Source of the DNA: Pigmentiphaga litoralis
GTDB lineage: Bacteria > Pseudomonadota > Gammaproteobacteria > Burkholderiales > Burkholderiaceae_B
DNA length: 64,000 nt
Reading direction: 5' to 3'
NCBI RefSeq assembly: GCF_014651835.1
Contig: NZ_BMXQ01000001.1
Span: 2,184,801 to 2,248,800 of the forward strand
Position numbers and translations under genes: made by a program. Below, piece by piece: positions 17,609-27,429 of the stretch. The first letter of the stretch is position 1, and every line of letters starts with the position of its first letter. The notes beneath the pieces were generated by a model. The model was given only the letters and a program-made list of their open reading frames with translations, had not been told where the DNA came from and searched no databases.

Positions 17609-18714
17609 GCCGCGGCTCCGCGGGGGGTGGCGGACGGCGCGGCAACGTCGGAAGGCAAGGCCGCAGAAGGCAAAGAGGGCAAAGAAGGCAAGTCGAAGTC
17701 GGTGGCGGGAATCATCTGTAGCGCAGTAAGAATGGCGTGCTGCATGCTGCCAGCATCGGCGCGACCGGTGCCGGCAAGATCCAGCGCGGTGCCATGGTCG
17801 ACCGACGTGCGCACATACGGCAGGCCAAGAGTAATGTTGACGCCCTGACCGAAGCTGGCGTGCTTGAGCACCGGCAGCCCCTGGTCGTGGAACATGGCCA
17901 ACGCCGCATCGAAGCCCGCCACATGGCTGGGCACGAACAGCGTGTCGGCCGGAAACGGTCCGGTCACGTCGATGCCCGCAGCGCGCGCCGCGGCGACGGC
18001 CGGAATGATGACGTCGATCTCTTCATGACCCAGGTGCCCGCCCTCGCCCGCATGCGGGTTCAGCCCGCAGATGGCGATGCGTGGCGTGGCCAGGCCCCAG
18101 CGCGACCGCAAGTCGGCGTCCAGGATGGTCATGACTTGCATCAGGGTATCGTGCGTGACGGCATCGGGCACGTCGCGCAGCGGCAGATGCGTGGTGGCCA
18201 GGGCGACCCGCAGGCCGCCGCCGGCCAGCATCATGACGACCTTGTCGACGCCGGCGTGCTCCTGAAAATATTCCGTGTGACCTGAAAAGGCGACGCCGGC
18301 ATCGTTGATCACGCCCTTGTGCACCGGCGCGGTCACGATCGCCGCGGCGTCGCCGCCTTCGATCATGGCAATAGCAGCATCCAGCGTGTCGAGCACGTAG
18401 CGGCCGTTGTCGACCGCCAGCACGCCCGGTTCCGACGGCGCGCGCAGGGGCACCGGGGCCACCGTGACCCCATCCAGAGAAGCAATGTCGATAAGCGGCG
18501 CGCGTGATGCGAGCAACGCCGGATCGCCGATCAGCACCAGCCGCGCCGCGCGCAGCCGGGGGAGCACGGCCAGGTCGGCATCCGACCAGCCTTCGGTCGA
18601 TACCGTGCCCGTGCGCAGCCCCGCAAACCACGCTGCGGCCGCAACCGAGAGTTCCGGTCCGACCCCGGCAGGTTCACCGGTGGTCAGGGCAAGCGTGGCG
18701 GCGGCCCTGGTCAA
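17605..18714 (-). CDS. pdxA: 4-hydroxythreonine-4-phosphate dehydrogenase
   Basis: PdxA oxidises 4-phosphohydroxy-L-threonine in pyridoxal 5'-phosphate synthesis. Metal-ligand histidines are visible in [24 protein letters not shown] and [13 protein letters not shown]. At 369 aa it is slightly long because of a C-terminal tail rich in Leu/Pro/Ser/Ala. It overlaps surA by 4 bp. Confidence 0.95.
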   Translation of the reverse strand: MTRAAATLALTTGEPAGVGPELSVAAAAWFAGLRTGTVSTEGWSDADLAVLPRLRAARLVLIGDPALLASRAPLIDIASLDGVTVAPVPLRAPSEPGVLAVDNGRYVLDTLDAAIAMIEGGDAAAIVTAPVHKGVINDAGVAFSGHTEYFQEHAGVDKVVMMLAGGGLRVALATTHLPLRDVPDAVTHDTLMQVMTILDADLRSRWGLATPRIAICGLNPHAGEGGHLGHEEIDVIIPAVAAARAAGIDVTGPFPADTLFVPSHVAGFDAALAMFHDQGLPVLKHASFGQGVNITLGLPYVRTSVDHGTALDLAGTGRADAGSMQHAILTALQMIPATDFDLPSLPSLPSAALPSDVAAPSATPRGAAA

Positions 18715-20273
18715 TTGAGGGGCGCGTCCGTGTTGGGACCCAGGCGCACTTCGACATACGCACGGTCGCGCAGTTGGCGGGCCCAGTCTTCGTACTGCTG
18801 GTCCACCTTGCGCTGATAGATCGCCTGGCGGGCGGAAGCGCGCTGGCGCTCGCGGCCCACGTCCTGCGTGCGGCGGCCCGTGACCTGGATCAGGTGCCAG
18901 CCGAACGGCGACTGCACCGGCTGGCTGATTTCGCCAGGCTTGAGCGCATCCATGGCCTGCTCGAACGCCGGAACGGTTTCGCTGGGCGACAGCCAGCCCA
19001 GGTCGCCGCCCTGGGGCGCCGACGCGTCGTTGGAATACTGGCGCGCCATGTCGGCAAACGTGACGTTGCCGGCCATCACCCGCTGGCGGATGTCGCCCAG
19101 GCGCTGACGGGCCAGGTCGTTCGGCATGATTTCCGACGTGCGGATCAGGATGTGACGCGCTTGCGTCTGCTGGATCGGCACGGCCGACGCTTCGCCCGCG
19201 GCGGTGCCGGTCTTGCGATCCACCAGCTTGACGATGTGGAAACCGTTGCCGCTCTGCACGATGCCGCTGATCTGGCCCGGTTGCAGCTTGGCGACGGCTT
19301 CAAGGAAGATCCCGGGCCAGCGGTCGGTCGGCCGGGTACCCAGGTCGCCACCGCGCAGCGCTTCTTCGCCATCGGACTGCGACGCAGCCAGGCGCGCGAA
19401 GTCAGACGGGCCACGCGCCTGGTTCAGCAGCGTCTCGGCCTTGCGGCGCAGTTCGGCCACCCGGTCGGACGACGAGCCTTCCGGCACGCGCACCAGGATC
19501 TGGGCAAGCGTCAGTTGCGACGGTGCGGTCTGGTTCTGGTCGGCCAGGAAGTTGTCGATCTCGGATTCGGACACCTGCACCTGGCTGTCGACCGCGCGTT
19601 CACGCAGGCGCACCAGCGTGATTTCCTGGCGCAGGTCTTCGCGGTACATGGCGAAAGGCAGGCCTTCCTTTTCGATCTGGTCACGCATTTCGGTGACCGA
19701 GACCTTGTTCTGTTCGGCAATGCGGCCAATGGCGCGGTCCAGCTGGAAGTCGTCGATGCGGATACCGGTCTGCGCGGCTTCCTGCATCTGCGTGCGTTCC
19801 ACGATCATGCGTTCGAGCACCTGGCGCTCCAGCGACTCGGGGTCGGGCTGGGGGATGCCCTGGCGCGACAGCGTGGCGGTCGCGGCCTGTATCCGTTGTT
19901 CCAGTTCGCGGCGGGTGATCGCCTCGCTGTTCACCACGGCGGCGATGGAGTCACCGGCCTGCGTGCCGCTCTTGCGCGGCGCGGCAGTCGGCGCCGGCGC
20001 GGAGCGCAGCGGCTGCTGCGGCTGCGCGTTGCGCGGGTTGGTCGTCATCGTCGGCGACTGCGGTATCGGGCTCTGGGGCTCGGTCACCTGCGGCGAGATC
20101 ATCGATCCGCTGCCCGACGACATGCCACTGTCCCCGCCGCCCGACATGCCACCGGGAAGGCGCAGCCCCTGCGCGTGGGCGCCCACGCTGCTGGCCAGCA
20201 ACGCAGCCAGCAGAGAGGACATCACGGCGCGACGGGCCAGGCGAAGAGGATGAGGCGTAACCATGGAATGCAT
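18711..20273 (-). CDS. surA: periplasmic chaperone and peptidyl-prolyl isomerase
   Basis: SurA escorts outer-membrane beta-barrel proteins, including LptD, across the periplasm. A signal peptide spans roughly residues 1-35 (cleavage near GAHAQG). Next come a Gly/Ser/Pro-rich linker, the SurA N-terminal chaperone domain ([19 protein letters not shown]) and two parvulin domains (each with RHILIR- or GWHLIQV-type sequence). The product is 520 aa, longer than E. coli SurA because of the linker. The ATG at 20273 abuts the lptD stop; an internal ATG at 20264 is also possible. Confidence 0.95.
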   Translation of the reverse strand: MHSMVTPHPLRLARRAVMSSLLAALLASSVGAHAQGLRLPGGMSGGGDSGMSSGSGSMISPQVTEPQSPIPQSPTMTTNPRNAQPQQPLRSAPAPTAAPRKSGTQAGDSIAAVVNSEAITRRELEQRIQAATATLSRQGIPQPDPESLERQVLERMIVERTQMQEAAQTGIRIDDFQLDRAIGRIAEQNKVSVTEMRDQIEKEGLPFAMYREDLRQEITLVRLRERAVDSQVQVSESEIDNFLADQNQTAPSQLTLAQILVRVPEGSSSDRVAELRRKAETLLNQARGPSDFARLAASQSDGEEALRGGDLGTRPTDRWPGIFLEAVAKLQPGQISGIVQSGNGFHIVKLVDRKTGTAAGEASAVPIQQTQARHILIRTSEIMPNDLARQRLGDIRQRVMAGNVTFADMARQYSNDASAPQGGDLGWLSPSETVPAFEQAMDALKPGEISQPVQSPFGWHLIQVTGRRTQDVGRERQRASARQAIYQRKVDQQYEDWARQLRDRAYVEVRLGPNTDAPLN

Positions 20274-22688
20274 TTATTCGTACCTTTCGAAACCCGTGCC
20301 TTTCTCAGGCGGCGGGTTGATCACCTGATACCCCGGAATACTCCGGCGCAGTGTGTTGATGGGACTTGTACCGACCCGTGCGAAGCCGTTTAGTTCGAGT
20401 TGCAGGAAAAACGCCGTGGTCGCATCACGCGTCGCGACCGCATAGCGCTGGACCACCGCGCGGACGGCAAAACAGCAGGCCGAGTTGTACTCGACCCCGG
20501 CCACCACCTCGGCAATCCGGTTCTGCAGCAAGGAATAGTCGAAGCGGCCAACGCCAAACCAGCGCGGGGCGAGCGGCCACTGGAAGGCCAGGTCGATCTG
20601 CTCCCGGCCGAGCACGCTGACCGACTCGCGCTGATAGCGGTAGGACAGGGCCACCGTGCTCGCGCGGGCGGGGCTGAAACGCGCGCCCACGGTCGAGCGC
20701 GACACCCGGCTGATCTGGGGATTGTATTGCACCGTGGTCTCGCCGCTCAGACTGGAGGTCAGCGCGCCATACACCGAGGCCAGATAATCCGACCGGCCGT
20801 CGGACCGGACCGCATCGCCCGGCAGCGTCACGCGCTGGTCGCTGAAGTACAGGCGCTGGGCGCCGGTCACGCGAGCCCGTTCGACACCGGTCTTGGGATC
20901 GAGCCAGCGCGAGGTCAGCGCGGCCGTCACCTGGTTGGCTTCGGCGATCCGGTCGTTACCCGCGTAGATGTTCTCGGAGAAGATCTGCGCGAAGTTGAAG
21001 TCGGCCAGCGCCGTGTCGAACACGGGCAGGCGCGACTGATCGCGATACGGCACGCGCAGGTAATACAGGCGCGGCTCGAGAGTCTGCGTCACGTCCTGGC
21101 CCAGCATGCGGCCATCGCGCTCGAAGATCAGGCCGGTATCCAGCGACACGATCGGCGTCGTGCGGCTGGTCCGGTAGGCATCGGCGCCCTGGTAGGCGTC
21201 GACGTCATACCGGGTGGTGTTGATGCCGATCTTGGGAATCAGGAAGCCGCCCGGCCGGATGATGGGATAGGCCACCGACGGATAGGCATAGCTGCGCGTC
21301 CCCGAAATCAGCGTGCTGTTCTTGAATCGCGTGGTGTCGACTTCCACCCGCGCGTCGAACCCGTTCCAGTCGTAGCGCGCGCCGTTCAGGCGCAGTTGCG
21401 GTTCGCGATCGTAGGGCGGGATGATGGGCAGCAGCGGATCCTGCAGGGTCTGGAACTTGACCACGCGGCCAAAGGCGTCCCAGTACCCGCTCTTCCAGGT
21501 CAGCGCGGCCGACCGTTCCAGCGTGGCGGTCGACGCCAGGCCCGTTCCTGCGACCGAGAAGTCGCGGAAGTAATTGTCGTCGGACGCGCCGTTGACGTTG
21601 AAGTTCAGGCCCAGGGTATCGGTCAGGCGCTGACGGTGCGCAAACGAATACAAATAGCGGTCGGTCTGCGTGACCCGGTCGTTGTTCAGGTACGTGGCGC
21701 GCGCTTCACCGCTGTAGTTCGGTTCCAGGTAGCGGAATTCGCCGCCCAGTTGCAGGCCGCGGCGCTCCATGTAGCGCGGCGAAATCGTCGCATCGCGGTT
21801 GGGCGCAATGTTGAAGTAGTACGGCGTCAGCAGTTGCGGACCGCTCTTGCTGGTAATGCCGAAGGTCGGCGAAATGAAGCCGGACTTGCGGGCGTCGCTG
21901 ATCGGGAACGACATCTTGGGCGCGCCCAGGATGGGCAGGCTCTTGAAGTACAAGGTGCTGCCGTAGCTGGTGGCCTCGCCGGCGTCGTAATCGAAATCGA
22001 TGCGGCGGGCGCGCATTTCCCACGACGGCTCTTCGCAGTCGCAACCGGTATAGGTGACGTTGTCGGCGCGTACGCGGCCCTGCCCCAGCAGCTCGACATG
22101 GTCTGCCGTGCCGCGGCCGCCGTTCAGGCCAAAAAAGAACCGGGCGTTGTCGAGTTCGCCGGTGCCGGTATTCAGATTCAGCTTGAGCCGCGGGCCGCTG
22201 ACCACGTTGCCGTCGCGCGTGAGCCGAACGCCACCGGTGGCCTCGACCTCGCCTTCGACCTGCCGGTATTCGATGCTGTCGCCCTTGAGCACGGTATCGG
22301 TGCGGCGGATCTGGGCATTGCCGTCCAGGCGCAGATTGCTTTCGCCGTCACCCGTCAGGCTGTCGGCTTCCAGGTAGACGGGAAGGTCGTCGGGGTCGCG
22401 CTGGGGCCGTGGCTGCAAGGCCGGCGACAGGCGCAGGCCCGGACCGCTGACCTGCCCCTGGGCCGCTTCGGGCGCGGGCGCGTTCGTGCGCTGCTGCTCC
22501 GGGGTGAACGGGATGTCACGTACCGGCGGATCGTCCTGGCCGAACAGGCTCTCCTGCCCGAAGGGCGTTCCCCCATACGAAGGCATCTGCCCGTAAGTTG
22601 CCGACTGCCCATACGTCGGCGACTGCCCGTAGGCAAAAGGGGTCGCAGTCACTGCGGTAAATAGGCTGAACCACCGGATCAATCGCAC
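20274..22688 (-). CDS. lptD: LPS-assembly outer-membrane protein
   Basis: LptD is the outer-membrane barrel that, with LptE, inserts LPS into the outer leaflet. After the signal peptide (near FAYGQS) comes a short Tyr/Gly/Gln-rich repeat region (TYGQS, TYGQM, SYGGT). An OstA/LptA-like N-terminal domain (DNAQIRRTDTVLKGDSIEY) and a long barrel follow. A cysteine pair-like CDCEE occurs near residue 221 and NSACCFAV near the C-terminus; these may supply the essential disulfides. The product is 804 aa. It is the first gene of the minus-strand operon and is divergent from amgK. Confidence 0.96.
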   Translation of the reverse strand: MRLIRWFSLFTAVTATPFAYGQSPTYGQSATYGQMPSYGGTPFGQESLFGQDDPPVRDIPFTPEQQRTNAPAPEAAQGQVSGPGLRLSPALQPRPQRDPDDLPVYLEADSLTGDGESNLRLDGNAQIRRTDTVLKGDSIEYRQVEGEVEATGGVRLTRDGNVVSGPRLKLNLNTGTGELDNARFFFGLNGGRGTADHVELLGQGRVRADNVTYTGCDCEEPSWEMRARRIDFDYDAGEATSYGSTLYFKSLPILGAPKMSFPISDARKSGFISPTFGITSKSGPQLLTPYYFNIAPNRDATISPRYMERRGLQLGGEFRYLEPNYSGEARATYLNNDRVTQTDRYLYSFAHRQRLTDTLGLNFNVNGASDDNYFRDFSVAGTGLASTATLERSAALTWKSGYWDAFGRVVKFQTLQDPLLPIIPPYDREPQLRLNGARYDWNGFDARVEVDTTRFKNSTLISGTRSYAYPSVAYPIIRPGGFLIPKIGINTTRYDVDAYQGADAYRTSRTTPIVSLDTGLIFERDGRMLGQDVTQTLEPRLYYLRVPYRDQSRLPVFDTALADFNFAQIFSENIYAGNDRIAEANQVTAALTSRWLDPKTGVERARVTGAQRLYFSDQRVTLPGDAVRSDGRSDYLASVYGALTSSLSGETTVQYNPQISRVSRSTVGARFSPARASTVALSYRYQRESVSVLGREQIDLAFQWPLAPRWFGVGRFDYSLLQNRIAEVVAGVEYNSACCFAVRAVVQRYAVATRDATTAFFLQLELNGFARVGTSPINTLRRSIPGYQVINPPPEKGTGFERYE

Positions 22689-22785
22689 GGGTATCGGGAG
22701 AACACAAAAATCGAAACGGAAGGATACGCGACTGGGGGACGCGCGCGGCTACAAACTAGATACCTCGGAAACGGTATCGCTCGGT

Positions 22786-22791
22786 ATTATA
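22786..22791 (-). promoter_or_regulatory. possible -10 box of the lptD operon
   Basis: The minus strand carries TATAAT about 97 bp before the lptD start. No convincing -35 box is spaced correctly, and no clear sigma-E box was seen. Confidence 0.3.
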
Positions 22792-22797
22792 GGAGGC

Positions 22798-23877
22798 ATG
22801 GAACCTGTTACTTCTCCCCGTGCCGGTCAGCCCGGCCAAGACCCGCGTATCGGGCAACTCATCACGTGGCTGGGCACCTTGCCCGCCGATCTCGGCATCG
22901 ATGCCGACAGCTTGCGGCCCGCGTCCAGCGACGCCAGCTTTCGCCGCTATTTCCGGGTCGACGCCGCCAACCGCACGCTGGTTGTCATGGATGCGCCGCC
23001 CGACAAGGAAGACTGCCGACCCTTCCTGCACGTGGCCGGCCTGCTGAAAGACGGCGGGCTGAACGTGCCCGATATCCTGGCGCAAGACCTGACGCAGGGT
23101 TTCCTGCTGCTGTCCGACCTGGGCTACACCACCTACTACAACTATTTGCAGGCGTCGCCGTCGACGCAGGACACGCATCGTCTCTACCTGGACGCCCTGC
23201 GCGCGCTGGTAAAGATACAACAAAGCGCGACAACCGGCCTCGATCATTACGATTACGACCGTTTTCACACCGAACTCGGCCTCTTTCCCGAATGGTATGT
23301 GGGCACACACTGCAAATTCGAGCTGGACGAAAAGACCCGAGCCGACCTGCAGACCGTCTTTGCCACCCTGATCGACGCCAACCTGGCCCAGCCGACCGTG
23401 CTGGTGCACCGCGACTTCCATTCGCCTAACCTGATGATCACCGAAGCCATGGGCGCGGGCGCCGACTTCGGCCCCAACCCCGGCGTGATCGACTTCCAGG
23501 ACGCCGTGATCGGACCGATCACATACGATCTGGCCTCCTTGCTGACCGACGCCCGCACCACGTGGGACGAGCCGCAGCAACTCGATTGGGGCATCCGTTA
23601 TTGGGAAATGGCGCGCGCCGCCGGCCTGCCGGTGTCGACCGACTTTGCCGAGTTCCACCAGGCGTATGAATGGATGGGCCTGCAGCGGAACCTGCGCATT
23701 CTGGGCGTGTTTGCACGCCTGGCGCATCGGGACGGCAAGCAAGCCTATCTGGCCCACATTCCCCGCGTGAACGGCTACGTGCGCCAGGTCGCGCAGCGCT
23801 ACATCGCATTCAAGCCACTGATCCGCCTGCTCGACAAGCTGGATCAGACGCAGATCACGACGGGGTATACGTTCTGA
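22798..23877 (+). CDS. amgK: N-acetylmuramate/N-acetylglucosamine anomeric kinase
   Basis: The protein has an aminoglycoside-phosphotransferase fold, with the catalytic loop HRDFHSPNLM and the metal motif VIDFQDA. Directly followed by a MurU homologue, it matches AmgK, which phosphorylates MurNAc and GlcNAc at C1 in the fosfomycin-bypass peptidoglycan-recycling route known from Pseudomonas. The product is 359 aa. AGGAGG lies just before the ATG. It is divergent from lptD, the same arrangement as in pseudomonads. Confidence 0.88.
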   Translation: MEPVTSPRAGQPGQDPRIGQLITWLGTLPADLGIDADSLRPASSDASFRRYFRVDAANRTLVVMDAPPDKEDCRPFLHVAGLLKDGGLNVPDILAQDLTQGFLLLSDLGYTTYYNYLQASPSTQDTHRLYLDALRALVKIQQSATTGLDHYDYDRFHTELGLFPEWYVGTHCKFELDEKTRADLQTVFATLIDANLAQPTVLVHRDFHSPNLMITEAMGAGADFGPNPGVIDFQDAVIGPITYDLASLLTDARTTWDEPQQLDWGIRYWEMARAAGLPVSTDFAEFHQAYEWMGLQRNLRILGVFARLAHRDGKQAYLAHIPRVNGYVRQVAQRYIAFKPLIRLLDKLDQTQITTGYTF

Positions 23878-24593
23878 TGCGCGCCATGATCCTTGCCGCG
23901 GGCCGCGGCGAGCGCATGCGGCCCCTGACCGACGCCCTGCCCAAGCCCCTGCTGCCGGTTGGCGGCAAGCCGCTGATCGTCTGGCACCTTGAGCGGCTGG
24001 CGGCTGCCGGGATCCACGATATCGTCATCAACCACGCGTGGTTGGGCGACCAGATCGAAGCGGCGCTGGGCAATGGCGCGCAGTGGCACGTGCGCCTGCG
24101 GTATTCGCCCGAGGGAACCGCGCTCGAGACGGCCGGGGGCATCAAGAACGCCCTGCCGTTGCTGGGGAACGAGCCTTTCCTGGTCATCAACGGCGACATC
24201 TGGTGCGACTGGTCGCCCGGGCAGGCCGAAGCGATCGCGGCAGACCTGACGGCCAGGAAGGACCAGGCCTGGCTGCTGCTGGTGGACAACCCCGAGCATC
24301 ATCCCGACGGCGATTTCGTGTTGCGGCGGGATGGCTCGGTACTGCCGCGGGGCAATGACCCGGCGCTGACCTTCTCGGGCATCGGCATCTACGCGCCGTC
24401 CCTGTTCGATGGCGTCGAGCCCGGCCACGCCGCGCGCCTGGCTCCGGTGCTGCTGGCCGCGATGGACGACAACCGCGTCCATGGCGCCCGGCACACCGGC
24501 GCGTGGGTGGACGTCGGCACGCCGGAGCGGCTGGCCGCGCTGGACGCCAGCCTACAATCAAGAGAGTCCCCGATTACCGGAATCCGTTCATGA
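23877..24593 (+). CDS. murU: N-acetylmuramate alpha-1-phosphate uridylyltransferase
   Basis: MurU converts MurNAc-1-phosphate and UTP to UDP-MurNAc, bypassing MurA/MurB. The nucleotidyltransferase signature AAGRGERMRPLTDALPKPLL is at the N-terminus and FLVINGDIWCDW holds the metal-site aspartate. It is 238 aa. The start overlaps the amgK stop (TGATG) and its stop overlaps pepP (ATGA), so all three are coupled. A general hexose-1-phosphate nucleotidyltransferase is possible, but the neighbour AmgK favours MurU. Confidence 0.9.
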   Translation: MRAMILAAGRGERMRPLTDALPKPLLPVGGKPLIVWHLERLAAAGIHDIVINHAWLGDQIEAALGNGAQWHVRLRYSPEGTALETAGGIKNALPLLGNEPFLVINGDIWCDWSPGQAEAIAADLTARKDQAWLLLVDNPEHHPDGDFVLRRDGSVLPRGNDPALTFSGIGIYAPSLFDGVEPGHAARLAPVLLAAMDDNRVHGARHTGAWVDVGTPERLAALDASLQSRESPITGIRS

Positions 24594-25939
24594 GCATTCC
24601 CGCGCAAGATTTCTCGCCCTTCACCGCACGCCGCGCGCGCGTGCTCGACACCTTGCGGTCGCAGGGGGGCGGGATCGCCATCCTGGCCACGTCGCCCGAA
24701 GTGGTCCGCAATCGCGACGCCGAATACGACTACCGGCATGACAGCGATTTCTATTACCTGACCGGCTTTCACGAGCCACAGGCCTGGCTGGTCCTGATCG
24801 CGGGCGATACCGACCGCAGCATCCTCTTCTGCCGCAGCAAGAACCTGGAACGCGAAATCTGGGACGGGTTGCGCGTCGGCCCGGATGCCGCCAAAGAGGT
24901 GTACGGATTTGACGCGGCCTACCCGGTGGATCAGCTCGACGCCGAACTGCCCAAGCTGATCGCCAACCAGCCGCTGCTCTGCACCCCGCTGGCCAGCGAC
25001 GCCACCTTCGACCGCCGCCTGCGCACCTGGCTGGACGCCGTGCGCGGCCTGGGCCGTTCGGGCGCGCTGATTCCGCTGCGCACGCTGGACCTGCGCAGCC
25101 TGCTGGCCGAAATGCGCCTGTTCAAGGACGCGTCTGAAATCGCGATCATGAAGCGCGCCGCAGAAATTTCCGCTGGCGCCCACGTGCGGGCCATGCAGCG
25201 TACCCGTCCGGGCATGCACGAATACGAAGTCGAAGCCGAACTGCTGCACGAATTCCGCCGCCATGGGGCCCAGGCCGTGGCGTACAACTCCATCGTCGCC
25301 ACCGGCGCCAATGCCTGCGTGCTGCACTATCGCGCCGGGGACGCCATCCTGAGCGATGGTGACCTGGTGCTGATCGACGCCGGGTGCGAGGTGGACAGCT
25401 ATGCGTCGGACATCACCCGCACGTATCCGGTCAACGGCCGGTTCACCGGTCCGCAGCGCGCGCTGTACGACCTGACCGTCGCCGCGCAGGACGCTGCCGC
25501 CGCCCTGACCCGCCCCGGTGTGCGCTGGAACGAAGGCCACGAGGCCGCGGTGCGTGTGCTGGCCCAGGGCATGATCGACGAAGGCCTGCTGACCGGGTCG
25601 CTCGACGGCGTGATCGAATCGCAGCAATACAGCCGCTTCTACATGCACCGCACCGGCCACTGGCTCGGCATGGACGTGCACGACGTGGGCGACTACCGTG
25701 AGCCCGGCGCGCCGCACACCGCCGACGCCCCCCGCCCCTGGCGCAAGCTGGAAGCGGGCATGGTGCTGACCATCGAACCCGGCATCTACGTCCGGCCTGG
25801 CGACGACGTGCCAGAAGCGTTCTGGAATATCGGCATCCGCACCGAAGACGATGCTGTCGTCACCCCGGATGGCTGCGAACTGATCACGCGCGGCGTGCCG
25901 GTCGACGCCGGCGAGATCGAAGCGTTGATGCGGGGGTAA
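24590..25939 (+). CDS. pepP: Xaa-Pro aminopeptidase P
   Basis: PepP removes the N-terminal residue from peptides with proline at position two. The N-terminal aminopeptidase P domain leads into the pita-bread fold. Metal ligands are in LIDAGCEVDSYASDITRT (two Asp), HRTGHWLGMDVHDVG (His), TIEPGIYV (Glu) and GIRTEDD (Glu). The product is 449 aa. Its start overlaps murU, and the next gene starts on its stop codon. Confidence 0.95.
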   Translation: MSIPAQDFSPFTARRARVLDTLRSQGGGIAILATSPEVVRNRDAEYDYRHDSDFYYLTGFHEPQAWLVLIAGDTDRSILFCRSKNLEREIWDGLRVGPDAAKEVYGFDAAYPVDQLDAELPKLIANQPLLCTPLASDATFDRRLRTWLDAVRGLGRSGALIPLRTLDLRSLLAEMRLFKDASEIAIMKRAAEISAGAHVRAMQRTRPGMHEYEVEAELLHEFRRHGAQAVAYNSIVATGANACVLHYRAGDAILSDGDLVLIDAGCEVDSYASDITRTYPVNGRFTGPQRALYDLTVAAQDAAAALTRPGVRWNEGHEAAVRVLAQGMIDEGLLTGSLDGVIESQQYSRFYMHRTGHWLGMDVHDVGDYREPGAPHTADAPRPWRKLEAGMVLTIEPGIYVRPGDDVPEAFWNIGIRTEDDAVVTPDGCELITRGVPVDAGEIEALMRG

Positions 25940-27228
25940 TGGCCATGGTCCCGGATACCGACATCACCATCCTGGGCGGCGGCCCCGTCGGCACGACGCT
26001 CGCCCTGCTGCTGGCCCGGCTTACGCCACGGCCCGAGCGCATCGTGCTCTGCCGGCCCGAACGGGCCGTGGCGCCGACCACGCCAGCGGCTGACGTGTCG
26101 GCATTCGCTTCGGGGCCATTGGCATCCCGCACCGCCCCGCAGTCTTCGATCGCACCCAGTCCCCCTGCCAGCAACCCAGCCGCCCTCGACCCGCGGGTGA
26201 TGGCCCTGAACCACGGCAGCCGCGTCTTGCTGCAAAGCCTGGGCGCCTGGCCTGAAGGCGGCGCAAACATTGCCGACATTCACGTGTCGCAGCGCGGACG
26301 GCTGGGCCGCACGCATATTTCGCATGCCGACTTTGGTGTCGACGCGCTGGGCACCGTCCAGTCCTACGGCGCCATCATGCAGGCGCTGGCGGATCCGCTG
26401 GCGGCATCGGGCGTGACGGTGCGCACCGGCGCAGCCACCATCGTTTCGCAAGACGACACCGCCGTCCACCTGACCCTGGGCGATGCGGCGTGGACCAGCG
26501 CCGCGGTGGTCCAGGCCGAAGGCGGCACCTTCGACCAGCAGGAAGCCAAAGACGTCCACCGCGACTACGACCAGCACGCCGTGCTGGCCACCGTCACGGC
26601 GGAACGGCCCCGTCCGGGCTGGGCCTTCGAACGGTTCACCCGTGAAGGCCCGCTGGCCCTGCTGCCCTTTCCGAGCCAGCCCGGCGCAGGCGCGAACGCA
26701 TCCGGCCGCTACGCCCTGGTCTGGTGCTGCCAGCCCGACCGCGCCGCCGTGCTGGCAGCCATGGACGACCCTGCCTTTGCCGCGGAATTGAACGCGACCT
26801 TCGGTACGCGCCTGGGCACCTTGTCCGTCGCGGGGCCGCGCCACACCTATCCGCTGGGCATCAATGTCAGGAAACAGATCGTCGACCGCCGCATCGCGGT
26901 AATCGGCAATGCCGCGCAAACCCTGCACCCGGTTGCCGGCCAGGGCCTGAACCTGGGCCTGCGCGACGCCGCTCGGCTGGCGCAGGCGCTCGCGCCGGCG
27001 CTGCGGCAGACCGGCGGCGATCCGCGTCCGCTGCTGGCGCAGTATGCCCAGGCACGTCGCGCCGACCGGTGGCTGACGGCAGGCCTGACAGACCTGATGC
27101 CACGCATCTTCGCCACGGGGTTTTCGCCCATCGAGCATGCCTGCGGCCTGGCGCTGCTCACCCTGGACCTGTCGCGCACGGTGCGTACACCCCTTGCCCG
27201 CCAGATGATGGAAGGCGCCCGGGCGTAA
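25939..27228 (+). CDS. ubiH: UbiH/UbiF-family FAD-dependent monooxygenase (ubiquinone biosynthesis)
   Basis: The 429-aa flavoprotein begins with the Rossmann motif ILGGGPVGTTLALLLAR. It ends with the second FAD motif, here IGNAAQTLHPVAGQGLNLGLRDA, with Asn where Asp is more common. DPRVMALNHGSR matches the family. UbiH hydroxylates 2-octaprenyl-6-methoxyphenol in ubiquinone synthesis; UbiF or UbiM specificity cannot be excluded from sequence alone. A Pro/Ala/Ser-rich insert of about 40 residues follows the first strand. The linkage pepP-ubiH is common in proteobacteria. Confidence 0.88.
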   Translation: MAMVPDTDITILGGGPVGTTLALLLARLTPRPERIVLCRPERAVAPTTPAADVSAFASGPLASRTAPQSSIAPSPPASNPAALDPRVMALNHGSRVLLQSLGAWPEGGANIADIHVSQRGRLGRTHISHADFGVDALGTVQSYGAIMQALADPLAASGVTVRTGAATIVSQDDTAVHLTLGDAAWTSAAVVQAEGGTFDQQEAKDVHRDYDQHAVLATVTAERPRPGWAFERFTREGPLALLPFPSQPGAGANASGRYALVWCCQPDRAAVLAAMDDPAFAAELNATFGTRLGTLSVAGPRHTYPLGINVRKQIVDRRIAVIGNAAQTLHPVAGQGLNLGLRDAARLAQALAPALRQTGGDPRPLLAQYAQARRADRWLTAGLTDLMPRIFATGFSPIEHACGLALLTLDLSRTVRTPLARQMMEGARA

Positions 27229-27429
27229 CCGGCGAACCTATCCTGGGGCGCCTGTTGCCAGAGCCTCCGGGGGTCCGGGCGCCCGACGCGCCGCCCGATC
27301 CGCGCCGCGCCGCCGCCCATGGGGCGTCGCTACAACCACCTGCCGGCCCGGAGCGGTACAATCCACCCCCATTTCCAATTTCCTCCGGCGCGCCCTTCCC
27401 CATCCTGCGGGAACGTGGCGCCACACGTC

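Noticed and set aside
18504-20393. 629-codon plus-strand frame over surA
   Set aside because: Antisense to a clear surA-pdxA region; composition is typical of a complementary-strand shadow.
20400-22664. 754-codon plus-strand frame over lptD
   Set aside because: Antisense to lptD, whose signal peptide and barrel are unambiguous.
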